Origin: Sulfurimonas xiamenensis
GTDB lineage: Bacteria > Campylobacterota > Campylobacteria > Campylobacterales > Sulfurimonadaceae
Reading direction: 5' to 3'
Assembly (NCBI RefSeq): GCF_009258045.1
Contig: NZ_CP041166.1
Span: 124,001 to 188,000, forward strand
Length of the DNA: 64,000 nucleotides
The notes beneath the pieces were generated by a model that was given only the letters and a program-made list of their open reading frames with translations, was not told the DNA's origin and ran no database searches. Within the stretch, counting starts at the first letter, position 1. Each line of letters begins with the position of its first letter. The position numbers were made by a program, and so were the translations under genes. Positions 35,604 through 42,882 of this stretch are shown here, in pieces.

Positions 35604-36149
35604 TTACTTATCCCTATGTTTGAGACTATTTTCAAAAATAGTATATTTAGCTTCCGAACCTTCCTTTATAGACCACTCTTTTATTGATTGAAGATCATAT
35701 TCATTTTGTTGGGCAACCCATATAGCTTGTTGCAATGATTGCTCATCATCCCAATGGTAGTATGCAGCAAGTCTATCTTTGATGCAGTCTGTTGGAGTTA
35801 AAAGTCTTAGTACACCTGCTTCTGTATCAATTTCAGCGATATTTTCAACAGGTGCATCACCAACACCTAATGGACCAGAAGGAAACTCTATAAAAAATTT
35901 TGTATCGTCATGCACAAAATATTTATTGTGTTCTTTAAATCCAAGTTCCTTCATTACCGCATGGATCTTTTTAAATTGTTCATTGTATTGGTTGATTAGA
36001 TCTAAATCCCAAGATGTATATTCACCTCTACTATAAATTTCTACACATGAACCACCAGAGAGAACAACATGTATATCTTTAGCGATAAGAGCATCACATA
36101 TCAGTCCTCCTAGTTCTTTTAAATCCATATCTTTAATTTGTTTTTTCAT
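35604..36149 (-). CDS. Nucleotidyltransferase-fold protein, probable toxin-like partner
   Basis: A 181-residue protein with the core of a minimal nucleotidyltransferase: VVLSGGSCVEIYS (about 29-41) followed by TSWDLDLI, the GGS...DxD pair that binds metal and nucleotide. A later TPTDCIKDRLAAYYHWDDEQ is typical of DUF6036-like or AbiEii-related nucleotidyltransferases. It overlaps the preceding winged-helix gene by four bases, an arrangement seen in toxin-antitoxin pairs where the transferase modifies tRNA or other targets. Whether this one is toxic is unknown. It lies inside the tRNA-Leu element. Confidence 0.75.
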   Translation of the reverse strand: MKKQIKDMDLKELGGLICDALIAKDIHVVLSGGSCVEIYSRGEYTSWDLDLINQYNEQFKKIHAVMKELGFKEHNKYFVHDDTKFFIEFPSGPLGVGDAPVENIAEIDTEAGVLRLLTPTDCIKDRLAAYYHWDDEQSLQQAIWVAQQNEYDLQSIKEWSIKEGSEAKYTIFENSLKHRDK

Positions 36150-36475
36150 AAAGGTTTTCCTACTCTTCTTGGTCGTTTTCTTTGCATATCTAGTTTTTCT
36201 TTTAACTCTGGTTTGTAATATAGTCTCGCTTTATCAAGTAATGTAGTAAGCTCAGGAAGAAATGCGTATCTTGGATTAAAAAAATAGATTTTAGTTCGAC
36301 CAGACATTTTACTTAGTGCCAAACCATTCTCTTCAAAATGTTTCAGTTGGTTTTGAATAGATGGCAAAGATACATCAAAATATTTAGCTATCTCCCGTGC
36401 ATAACCTTCTTTGAATACAAGAAGATACTGTAAGGTTAATTCTCGGTTTTTGGTACCCAAAAGTGCTTCTAACAT
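36146..36475 (-). CDS. Winged-helix transcriptional regulator (ArsR-like), probable antitoxin partner
   Basis: A 109-residue DNA-binding protein. Residues about 1-65 form a winged helix (YAREIAKYFDVSLPSIQNQL as the recognition region, then LALSKMSGRTKIYFF as the wing). The ATG at 36473-36475 is chosen because AGGAG lies seven bases ahead and two operator-like repeats lie just upstream; an earlier ATG at 36515-36517 would put the coding region over those repeats. It overlaps the nucleotidyltransferase gene by ATGA. It probably represses its own operon. Confidence 0.75.
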   Translation of the reverse strand: MLEALLGTKNRELTLQYLLVFKEGYAREIAKYFDVSLPSIQNQLKHFEENGLALSKMSGRTKIYFFNPRYAFLPELTTLLDKARLYYKPELKEKLDMQRKRPRRVGKPL

Positions 36476-36489
36476 GCTTGCTCCTAATA

Positions 36490-36532
36490 ATGATATAAAT
36501 ATTATATCATTTGACATAAATATTATATCATA
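36490..36532 (-). promoter_or_regulatory. Tandem operator repeats overlapping the promoter
   Basis: Two near-identical units, TGATATAAATATTATATC (from 36491) and GACATAAATATTATATC (from 36513), each almost palindromic, sit 22 bases apart. Read on the minus strand each contains ATGATATAAT, an extended -10 box. They lie directly upstream of the chosen start of the winged-helix gene and are the likely site of autoregulation. Confidence 0.65.
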
Positions 36533-36737
36533 AAATAGATTGATTAATAAAATTTAGTTAGATGCCAAATTGTACTTGAAAAATCATTTTTTTACTACAG
36601 TTTTTACTACAAAATTTGAAAAACAATGAAAATGGATGATGTAGAATGAAAGTTTAAAACCTTTTATAAAGTCCTAAATATAGGAGTTTTGAAAGAAAAT
36701 GAAACTGTTTAAGAAAAGATGAAAAGAGTTAAAAAAT

Positions 36738-36793
36738 AGACTTAGGATCTGGTGCCGCAAGGCGTGGAGGTTCAACTCCTCTCATCCGCACCA
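36738..36793 (+). repeat. attR-like direct repeat of the tRNA-Leu 3' end
   Basis: A copy of 35455-35510 with one visible base difference, ending ATCCGCACCA. Only the 3' two thirds of the tRNA are present, so it is not a functional tRNA gene. Confidence 0.9.
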
Positions 36794-36852
36794 GCAAAAT
36801 AATCTTCAATATTTAGCTTTTTCTCAACACGCCCATTCAACAATCAAGTGTG

Positions 36853-37107
36853 TCAATCTTTTAGTTTGTAGATGTCATCTCCGGCGTGAAATACACAAAA
36901 TATAGTATTGTATGCTTTTGCTTGTTCGTGCATTATTTTGTTTTCTATACTGGATTCATTACAAAAGTTTTTGATTTTGGATATAGCTTCTTGTTGTCCG
37001 GAAAATGAGATGATATAGTCACCCTTATAACCGATTTTTGTACACATGTTTACTATATCAAGTTCTATTGCAAACTTTACCAACTCTTTCATCTCTTTTA
37101 TAAACAC
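36853..37107 (-). CDS. Small protein of unknown function
   Basis: An 84-residue protein (MFIKEMKELVKFAIELDIVN at the start) with four cysteines and a mixed strand/helix pattern (DYIISFSGQQEAISKIKNF, then NTIFCVFHAGDDIYKL). I do not recognise it. It lies just outside the tRNA-Leu element, on the minus strand, before the polysaccharide genes. Its spacing from neighbours suggests its own transcript. Confidence 0.5.
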   Translation of the reverse strand: MFIKEMKELVKFAIELDIVNMCTKIGYKGDYIISFSGQQEAISKIKNFCNESSIENKIMHEQAKAYNTIFCVFHAGDDIYKLKD

Positions 37108-37142
37108 TTTGTTTCTCGTTTAGTTTTTTATTATTGTAATGA

Positions 37143-37172
37143 TTGACAAAGTATATCTAAAAAAAGTATAAA
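37143..37172 (+). promoter_or_regulatory. Putative promoter ahead of the polysaccharide locus
   Basis: TTGACA at 37143-37148 and TATAAA at 37167-37172 with 18 bases between them lie 134 bases before the dehydrogenase gene. A 21-codon open frame at 37244-37309 (ATG, ending TGA across the next start) may be a leader or chance. Confidence 0.5.
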
Positions 37173-37305
37173 ATGATAAAAGAATCTGAAGTTTGAATTT
37201 GGTAAAATTCAACAATTGAATTTTCATGCAACAAAAGGGTAAAATGTTGATAAATGAAGAGGCTGAGGGACTTATGAACTCAAACTTAAAATATAAAGGC
37301 AGTAG

Positions 37306-38538
37306 ATGAAGATAGCAATAGCAGGTACGGGATATGTGGGACTAAGCAACGGGATTTTACTAGCGCAGCATAACGAAGTGGTCGCACTGGATATCATTCC
37401 TGAAAAGGTGGAGATGATAAACAAAGGTATCTCGCCGATAGAAGATAAAGATATACAAGAGTATCTAACAACACTAATCACTAACCCCCAAAAACTAAAC
37501 CCTGATAATAAAGGAAGCTTCCGCGCCACTTTAGATAAAAACGAAGCATACGAAAATGCTGAGTATGTTATTGTAGCGACGCCGACCGACTATGACCCGG
37601 ATACAAACTACTTTAACACCAAAAGCATAGAGTATGTTATAGACAATGTGCTTAGTATCAACCCGCATGCTGTCATAGTTATAAAATCCACAATCCCGGT
37701 AGGCTATACAAAAAGCTTAAAAGAGAAGTTTAAAGTGGACAACATTATCTTCTCTCCTGAGTTTTTAAGAGAGGGTTTGGCGCTTCATGACAACCTCTAC
37801 CCAAGCCGCATTATAGTAGGTGAAAAGAGCAAGAGAGCGGAAGTATTTGCAAATCTTTTGGCTGAGGGTGCCATCAAAAAAGATATCCCGATTCTCTTTA
37901 CCGATGCAACGGAAGCTGAGGCGATAAAACTTTTTGCCAATACTTATCTAGCTATGAGAGTTGCCTACTTTAACGAGCTTGACTCTTACGCGCAGACTCA
38001 TGGACTAAACACAAAGCAGATCATAGAGGGAGTAGGGCTTGACCCGCGCATCGGCACACACTACAACAACCCATCATTCGGCTACGGCGGATACTGCCTG
38101 CCAAAAGACACAAAACAGCTCCTTGCAAACTATGCAGATGTTCCATCAAATATGATAGAGGCGATTGTAAAATCAAACAGCACAAGAAAAGATTTCATAG
38201 CAGATTCAATCATAAAGAAGCTATCAACTATCAACTATCAACAATCAACTCCAACTGGCACAGTTGGAATCTACAGACTTGTAATGAAATCAGGCTCAGA
38301 TAACTTTAGAAGCTCCGCCATCCAAGGAATCATGAAGCGCATCAAAGCAAAAGGCATCGAAGTCGTTATCTATGAACCAGCCTATGAAGAGGATGACTTT
38401 TTCAACTCAAGAGTCATAAAAGATCTGAACGAGTTTAAAAAGATAAGCGATGTTATTGTTGCAAATAGACTCAGCGATAGCATTATGGATGTAAAAGATA
38501 AGGTCTATACTAGAGATATATTTAATTCAGATTCCTGA
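37306..38538 (+). CDS. UDP-glucose 6-dehydrogenase-like nucleotide-sugar dehydrogenase
   Basis: A 410-residue NAD-dependent enzyme that oxidises a UDP-hexose to a UDP-uronic acid. The N-terminal Rossmann motif is [14 protein letters not shown]; the catalytic Cys is in [14 protein letters not shown]; the sugar-binding region NPSFGYGG precedes it. The length fits the UgdH type. Near residue 306 the protein reads [16 protein letters not shown], encoded by a heptad tract (38219-38256) that looks like an inserted repeat. Its product would feed the uronate epimerase encoded at 38917. It starts the accessory polysaccharide locus. Confidence 0.9.
   Translation: MKIAIAGTGYVGLSNGILLAQHNEVVALDIIPEKVEMINKGISPIEDKDIQEYLTTLITNPQKLNPDNKGSFRATLDKNEAYENAEYVIVATPTDYDPDTNYFNTKSIEYVIDNVLSINPHAVIVIKSTIPVGYTKSLKEKFKVDNIIFSPEFLREGLALHDNLYPSRIIVGEKSKRAEVFANLLAEGAIKKDIPILFTDATEAEAIKLFANTYLAMRVAYFNELDSYAQTHGLNTKQIIEGVGLDPRIGTHYNNPSFGYGGYCLPKDTKQLLANYADVPSNMIEAIVKSNSTRKDFIADSIIKKLSTINYQQSTPTGTVGIYRLVMKSGSDNFRSSAIQGIMKRIKAKGIEVVIYEPAYEEDDFFNSRVIKDLNEFKKISDVIVANRLSDSIMDVKDKVYTRDIFNSDS
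38219..38256 (+). repeat. Heptad tract inside the dehydrogenase gene
   Basis: Three successive CTATCAA-type units (CTATCAACTATCAACTATCA), then ACAATCAACTCCAACT. The tract is read in frame as part of the protein. Similar tracts are at 38540-38573 (inverted), 38918-38976, 42938-42977 and 43493-43523. Confidence 0.8.
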
Positions 38539-38539
38539 A

Positions 38540-38573
38540 TTGGTTGATGGCGGATGGTTTATAGTTGATGGTT
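38540..38573 (-). repeat. Heptad tract in inverted orientation after the dehydrogenase gene
   Basis: TTGATGG, GGATGG and TAGTTGATGG units, the complement of the CCATCAAC type found 350 bases downstream. It separates the dehydrogenase from the four-helix protein gene. Confidence 0.7.
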
Positions 38574-38591
38574 AAAAACAGGGGTTTTAAA

Positions 38592-38867
38592 ATGAGTGAT
38601 TATAAAGATTTAAATATTTGGAAAGAGTCAATGGATTTGGTAGAAAATGTTTACAGGCTGGTAAAACTGTTTCCAAAAGAAGAGATATACGCTTTAACTG
38701 ATCAGCTCAAAAGAGCTGTAGTTTCAGTACCATCAAATATAGCAGAAGGTCAAAATAGAAATACAGATAAAGAGTTTGTGCAGTTTTTGTATATTGCTTT
38801 GGGCTCGGCATCAGAGGTTGAAACACAACTTCTCATTGCCAAAAGACTTAACTATTTACAAAAATAA
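38592..38867 (+). pseudogene. Four-helix bundle (23S rRNA intervening-sequence type) protein, C-terminally broken
   Basis: The 91-residue product starts MSDYKDLNIWKESMDLVENV and contains VSVPSNIAEGQNRNTDKEF, the hallmark of the four-helix bundle family of about 115-125 residues. It stops at YLQK, near the end of the third helix. The missing last helix is still encoded, in another frame, at 38864-38917 (IRKMTNALINSIRRKTN), so a deletion that also shifted the frame has removed roughly a dozen residues. That tail frame ends in TAA overlapping the ATG of the next gene. Function of the family is unknown; it is often encoded beside polysaccharide genes. Confidence 0.8.
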
Positions 38868-38916
38868 GAAAAATGACAAATGCACTGATAAATTCAATTA
38901 GAAGGAAAACCAACTA

Positions 38917-39981
38917 ATGCCATCAACACCAAACAAACCATCAACAATCAACTATTCGCCATCAACACCAAAATCTAAAAAGATTTTGGTAACTGGAACA
39001 GCAGGCTTCATCGGTTTTCACCTTGCAAAAAAACTACTTGAGCGTGGCGATGAGGTAGTTGGTCTTGACAATATAAACGACTATTATGATGTAAATCTAA
39101 AGTATGCAAGATTGGCAGAATTAGGAATCCAAAAAAAATCCCTAATCCCTAATCACTATACCCTAAGCACTAAATTCCCACTGCACAAGTTTTACAAAGT
39201 AGACTTAGAGGACACAAAAGCTATCAATCATATCTTTGAAACTGAGCAATTTGACGCAGTGGTGAATTTAGCTGCTCAAGCGGGTGTGCGGTACTCCATA
39301 GAAAATCCGCATGCTTACATCCAGAGCAATGTTGTAGGATTTTTAAATATTTTGGAGGCTTGCAGAAACTACGGTGTAAAAAATCTCTCATACGCAAGCA
39401 GCTCATCCGTGTATGGGCTCAATGAATCACAGCCATTTAAAACTACGGATAAAACGGACACCCCTATAAGTCTTTATGCTGCTACCAAAAAATCAAACGA
39501 GCTTATGGCTCATACATATAGCCATCTATACGGCATACAGACTACCGGCCTGAGATTTTTTACGGTTTACGGACCATGGGGCAGACCCGATATGGCGCCG
39601 ATGCTTTTTGCCGACGCCATATCAAATGACAGAGCCATAAAAGTATTTAACCACGGCAAAATGAGCAGAGACTTTACATACATTGATGACATAGTAGACG
39701 GTGTTATCAAGGTTATAGACAATCCTTCTGATTATAGTGTGTACAACATAGGCAATAATGCTCCAGTAAGTTTGATGGAGTTTATAGAGACGCTTGAAGA
39801 CGCACTTGGCAAAAAAGCAGAGAAAAACTTTATGGATATGCAGCCCGGCGATGTAGAATCAACCTACGCCGATACACAAGATCTGATGAATGATTTTGGA
39901 TACAAACCCGATACAAAACTTGTCGATGGAATAGGCGAGTTTGTGAAGTGGTATAAAGGGTTTTATAAATCTGAAGAGTAA
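38917..39981 (+). CDS. UDP-glucuronate 4-epimerase-like NAD-dependent epimerase
   Basis: A 354-residue short-chain dehydrogenase of the UDP-glucuronate 4-epimerase type, making UDP-galacturonate. Family proteins start directly at the KILVTGTAGFIG strand; here 21 extra residues (MPSTPNKPSTINYSPSTPKS and K) precede it, encoded by a heptad tract. The NAD site is TGTAGFIGFH, and the catalytic residues lie in SYASSSSVYG and YAATKKSNE. A second unusual segment (KKSLIPNHYTLSTKF) near residue 72 comes from a CCCTAA/ACTAAA-type tract. The true start might be later, but no alternative ATG lies before the Rossmann strand. It would act on the product of the dehydrogenase at 37306. Confidence 0.88.
   Translation: MPSTPNKPSTINYSPSTPKSKKILVTGTAGFIGFHLAKKLLERGDEVVGLDNINDYYDVNLKYARLAELGIQKKSLIPNHYTLSTKFPLHKFYKVDLEDTKAINHIFETEQFDAVVNLAAQAGVRYSIENPHAYIQSNVVGFLNILEACRNYGVKNLSYASSSSVYGLNESQPFKTTDKTDTPISLYAATKKSNELMAHTYSHLYGIQTTGLRFFTVYGPWGRPDMAPMLFADAISNDRAIKVFNHGKMSRDFTYIDDIVDGVIKVIDNPSDYSVYNIGNNAPVSLMEFIETLEDALGKKAEKNFMDMQPGDVESTYADTQDLMNDFGYKPDTKLVDGIGEFVKWYKGFYKSEE
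38918..38976 (+). repeat. Heptad tract forming the start of the epimerase gene
   Basis: Units of CCATCAAC, ACCATCAACAATCAAC and CCATCAACACC follow directly on the ATG and give an STP/STIN-rich leader peptide that the enzyme family does not have. Confidence 0.8.
39128..39182 (+). repeat. Short tandem tract inside the epimerase gene
   Basis: AATCCCTAATCCCTAATCAC, then TATACCCTAAGCACTAAATT, a degenerate CCCTAAT-type heptad tract, translated in frame between LAELGI and the HKFYKVDLED segment. Confidence 0.7.
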
Positions 39982-39986
39982 GCCTT

Positions 39987-40372
39987 TCCCGTCATCTTGA
40001 GTCCTCGTCATTCTGAACGAAGTGAAGAATCTCGCTTGAACTTCAACATAGACTCTTCCCTCGCTACGCTCATTCAGAGTGACGAGTTTTCCGTCATTCT
40101 GAACGAAGTGAAGAATCTCTCTCTAACTTCAACATAGACTCTTCCCTCACTACGCTCACTCAGAGTGACGAGTTTTCCGTCATTCTGAACGAAGTGAAGA
40201 ATCTCGCTTGAACTGCGACATAGACTCTTCCCTCGCTACGCTCATTCAGAGTGACGGTGGAAGACAGAGACTCTTCACTCGCTACGCTCACTCAGAGTGA
40301 CGGTGAGTAGTCATCCTGAGCACCCATTTCCGTCATCCTGAGCGAAGTGAAGGATCTCCCTCATAAACTCAA
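39987..40372 (+). repeat. Palindrome block (family A), several copies
   Basis: This 435-base gap holds no gene. It carries three full units, each with a left arm CGTCATTCTGAACGAAGTG and a right arm ending CTCATTCAGAGTGACG or CTCACTCAGAGTGACG, separated by about 20 bases, and some partial units. Here the right arms are about 8 bases longer than in the blocks after 56 kb. The left arm always precedes the right arm on the + strand. Confidence 0.9.
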
Positions 40373-40416
40373 GTCAAAATTTTGTTATAATTTACAAAAC
40401 TCAAAAAGGCAAACAC

Positions 40417-40707
40417 TTGCAAAAACAACCTGCTGTCTACATACTTACCAACAAGTCAAATAATGTTTTGTATGTAGGCGTTACATCTGATTTGATCAAA
40501 AGAATTTATGAGCATAAAAATCATGTCATGGAAGGCTTTACTGCAAAATACAATGTAACAAAGTTAGTATATTTTGAGCTTTGTGACGAGATGGAAACAG
40601 CAATCACAAGAGAAAAAGTTCTCAAAGGATGGAAAAGAAGCAAAAAAGTAAGCCTCATTGAGAAAGAAAATGCAACTTGGCAAGATTTGTATGAGGATTT
40701 GATATAA
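40417..40707 (+). CDS. GIY-YIG domain small nuclease-like protein
   Basis: A 96-residue protein consisting of one GIY-YIG domain. The motif reads VYILTNKSNNVLYVGVTSDL (about 7-26), followed by Arg in KRIYEHK and the catalytic Glu in TREKVLKGWKR. Such single-domain proteins (YhbQ type) are presumed nucleases; their role is unclear. The start is a TTG at 40417 with AAAAAGG upstream. It lies between two palindrome blocks, like a one-gene cassette. Confidence 0.88.
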   Translation: MQKQPAVYILTNKSNNVLYVGVTSDLIKRIYEHKNHVMEGFTAKYNVTKLVYFELCDEMETAITREKVLKGWKRSKKVSLIEKENATWQDLYEDLI

Positions 40708-40708
40708 C

Positions 40709-40920
40709 AGACAGAGACTCTTCCCTCGCTATGCCCACTCAGAGTGACGAGTGTCCGTCATCCTGAGCACCCTTTCCCGTCATTCTGAACGAAGTGAAGA
40801 ATCTCGCTCGAACTTCAACAGAGACTCTTAACTCGCTACGCTCACTCAGAGTGACGGGTGTCCGTCATCCTGAGCACCCCTTCCCGTCATTCTGAACGAA
40901 GTGAAGAATCTCTCTCCCTC
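40709..40920 (+). repeat. Palindrome block (family A)
   Basis: Directly after the GIY-YIG stop codon, right- and left-arm copies (ACTCAGAGTGACG and CGTCATTCTGAACGAAGTG) occur two or more times each. The rest of the gap to 41,025 is AT-rich and shows nothing else. Confidence 0.88.
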
Positions 40921-41025
40921 GAACTTTATCCCAGATTATTCACATGCCAAAAAAGTAAAAACAAAGCATAAACCATGTACAATTCATATTTTGAATTAGA
41001 GCATAAAATTTATTAGGATTAAACA

Positions 41026-41343
41026 TTGACAAACGAAGAGTTAGAACTTTCTATTTTACGAAGCTTGGGAAGAGTGACTACCCAAAAAACTTTGGCGGAT
41101 GAGCTTGGTTATAGCGTGGGCAAAATCAACTATGTCTTAAAAGCACTCGGCGCAAAAGGGCTTCTTAAAGTAGAGAATTTTTACAACAACCAGAACAAAA
41201 AACAGTACCGCTACCTTCTGACTCCAAAAGGGTTGGAGGAGAAAATCTCGCTTACGCAAAAGTTTATCAAAAGAAAAAAAGAGGAGTATGAGATGCTCCA
41301 GAGGGAGCTTGCAGCAATGAAATTAAAAGGAGTAAGTAAATGA
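41026..41343 (+). CDS. MarR-type EPS-associated transcriptional regulator
   Basis: A 105-residue winged-helix protein ([20 protein letters not shown] as the recognition helix, then [15 protein letters not shown] as the wing) with a C-terminal coiled tail ([19 protein letters not shown]). This matches the small MarR-like regulators typically encoded directly before exopolysaccharide or O-antigen genes. It starts at TTG 41026 and overlaps rfbA by ATGA, so it probably controls the rfb genes it is translated with. Confidence 0.85.
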   Translation: MTNEELELSILRSLGRVTTQKTLADELGYSVGKINYVLKALGAKGLLKVENFYNNQNKKQYRYLLTPKGLEEKISLTQKFIKRKKEEYEMLQRELAAMKLKGVSK

Positions 41344-42230
41344 AAGGCATAATCTTAGCAGGGGGAAGCGGGACACGACTTTATCCGATTACAAGAGGGG
41401 TTTCAAAACAACTAACTCCTATCTATGATAAACCGATGATTTATTACCCTTTGTCTGTTCTTATGTTAGCAGGCATTAAAGAAGTGCTTATCATTACAAC
41501 TCCGCAAGATCAATCGTCCTTTCAAAATCTTTTAGGTGATGGAAGTGATTTAGGTATGAGATTTGAGTATGTTGTTCAACCATCTCCGGACGGTCTTGCA
41601 CAAGCATTTATCTTAGGCGAAGAGTTTTTAAATGGCGATGATGCTTGTCTGGTTTTGGGTGACAATATCTTCTATGGTCATGGACTAACCGAGCTTTTAG
41701 CACAATCAGTAAAAAATGTACAAGATGAAAACAAAGCAACTGTGTTTGGTTACTATGTAAGCGACCCAGAGCGTTACGGCGTGGCAGAGTTTAATGACAA
41801 CGGCGATGTGATAAGCCTAGAAGAGAAACCAAAAAATCCAAAATCAAATTACGCTGTAGTAGGACTGTACTTTTACCCAAATGATGTCGTACAAAAGGCC
41901 AAAGAGGTAAAGCCATCAGATAGAGGTGAGCTTGAGATCACAACACTCAATGAGATATACCTCAAAGAAGAGAGACTTAAAGTAGAACTTATGGGAAGAG
42001 GTTACGCTTGGCTTGATACCGGAACTCATGAGAGTTTACTAGAAGCAAGTCAATTTATCCAAACTATTGAAAATCGTCAGTCACTTAAAGTGGCATGCCT
42101 TGAAGAGATAGCTTATGAGATGGGATATATCTCAAAAGAAAAGTTACTAGAACTTGCAGAGCCTCTAAAGAAAAACCAATACGGTCAGTACCTTATAAGC
42201 AGAGCCAACCAACCAAGAAGGATGGTTTAA
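41340..42230 (+). CDS. rfbA: Glucose-1-phosphate thymidylyltransferase
   Basis: A 296-residue nucleotidyltransferase that makes dTDP-glucose from glucose 1-phosphate and dTTP, the first step to dTDP-rhamnose. [16 protein letters not shown] is the nucleotide loop; [16 protein letters not shown] and [13 protein letters not shown] follow in the usual order. Length is typical. It overlaps the regulator gene and is followed by rfbC after a 40-base spacer containing a heptad tract. Confidence 0.96.
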   Translation: MKGIILAGGSGTRLYPITRGVSKQLTPIYDKPMIYYPLSVLMLAGIKEVLIITTPQDQSSFQNLLGDGSDLGMRFEYVVQPSPDGLAQAFILGEEFLNGDDACLVLGDNIFYGHGLTELLAQSVKNVQDENKATVFGYYVSDPERYGVAEFNDNGDVISLEEKPKNPKSNYAVVGLYFYPNDVVQKAKEVKPSDRGELEITTLNEIYLKEERLKVELMGRGYAWLDTGTHESLLEASQFIQTIENRQSLKVACLEEIAYEMGYISKEKLLELAEPLKKNQYGQYLISRANQPRRMV

Positions 42231-42262
42231 TTATGAATGTTGAATGTTTAATTTTGAATTGG
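42230..42262 (+). repeat. Heptad tract between rfbA and rfbC
   Basis: TTATGAATGTTGAATG, then TTTAATTTTGAATTGGG. A copy of the same kind lies at 42843-42876 between rfbC and rfbD, so the two junctions share sequence. Confidence 0.75.
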
Positions 42263-42270
42263 GATATCAA

Positions 42271-42849
42271 ATGCAATTTATAAGAACAGATATAGAAGAT
42301 GTAGTAATTATTGAACCAACTGTTCATGGAGATAGCAGAGGATATTTTGTAGAAACATTTAGAGCTGATAAACTAGAAGAGTTTTTAGGTTATAAAATAA
42401 ACTTCTGCCAAGATAATGAAAGTAAATCTAGCAAAGGTGTTTTAAGAGGACTTCACTATCAGCTTCACCCCGCAGCTCAAACAAAACTTGTAAGAGTAAT
42501 CCAAGGAAGAGTTCTTGATGTAGCAGTTGATATAAGAAAAAACTCTCCTACATTTGGACAGCATGTAGCAGTAGAACTAAGCAGTGAAAACAAAAAACAA
42601 CTGCTAGTACCAAGAGGTTTTGCCCATGGCTTTGTAGTGCTTGAAGATGATACTATATTTGCTTATAAAGTAGACAACTACTACTCTCCAGAGAATGATA
42701 GAGGCATAGCATTTGATGATGCTAGCTTAAACATCGACTGGATTTTAAACCACGATGAACTAAAACTTTCCCCTAAAGATACCAAACAGCCAAAGTTGAG
42801 TGAAACCAATGATCTGTTTGAGTATGGAGTAGACTACTACAATGTTTAA
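42271..42849 (+). CDS. rfbC: dTDP-4-dehydrorhamnose 3,5-epimerase
   Basis: A 192-residue cupin enzyme converting dTDP-4-keto-6-deoxyglucose to dTDP-4-keto-rhamnose. GVLRGLHYQLHPAAQTKLVR contains the catalytic His region and RGFAHGFVVLEDD is typical. The ATG at 42271 (MQFIRTD) is preferred; an in-frame ATG at 42244 would add nine residues encoded by the repeat tract. GGGAT lies ahead as ribosome site. Confidence 0.96.
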   Translation: MQFIRTDIEDVVIIEPTVHGDSRGYFVETFRADKLEEFLGYKINFCQDNESKSSKGVLRGLHYQLHPAAQTKLVRVIQGRVLDVAVDIRKNSPTFGQHVAVELSSENKKQLLVPRGFAHGFVVLEDDTIFAYKVDNYYSPENDRGIAFDDASLNIDWILNHDELKLSPKDTKQPKLSETNDLFEYGVDYYNV

Positions 42850-42876
42850 TTTTGAATGCTTAATTTTTAATTGGGG
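42843..42876 (+). repeat. Heptad tract between rfbC and rfbD
   Basis: TGTTTAATTTTGAATGC, then TTAATTTTTAATTGGGG; it resembles the tract at 42230-42262. It ends at the GGGGA that serves as the rfbD ribosome site. Confidence 0.7.
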
Positions 42877-42882
42877 AATAAG

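Larger units (their letters stand above)
35511..36793. mobile_element. Small tRNA-Leu-associated element without integrase
   Basis: A 1.28-kb segment bounded by the tRNA-Leu gene end and its copy. It contains only a winged-helix regulator and a nucleotidyltransferase (both on the minus strand), then about 200 AT-rich bases (36,533-36,737) with no gene I can support. No integrase is present, so it is either a remnant of a larger island that lost its recombinase or was moved by an enzyme encoded elsewhere. Confidence 0.7.

Noticed and set aside
35432-35623. Open frame across tRNA-Leu (MVKLVYTPDLGSGAARRG)
   Set aside because: It is the tRNA-Leu gene itself read as protein.
36476-36517. Longer winged-helix protein starting at 36517
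   Set aside because: The added residues come from the operator repeats, and AGGAG precedes the later ATG.
36594-36625. Integrase remnant in the AT-rich part of the tRNA-Leu element
   Set aside because: TTTTTACTACAGTTTTTACTAC is a short tandem repeat; no integrase motif can be read in any frame.
39987-40372. CRISPR array
   Set aside because: The repeats are imperfect palindromes of unequal length with conserved, not unique, spacers, and no cas gene is present.
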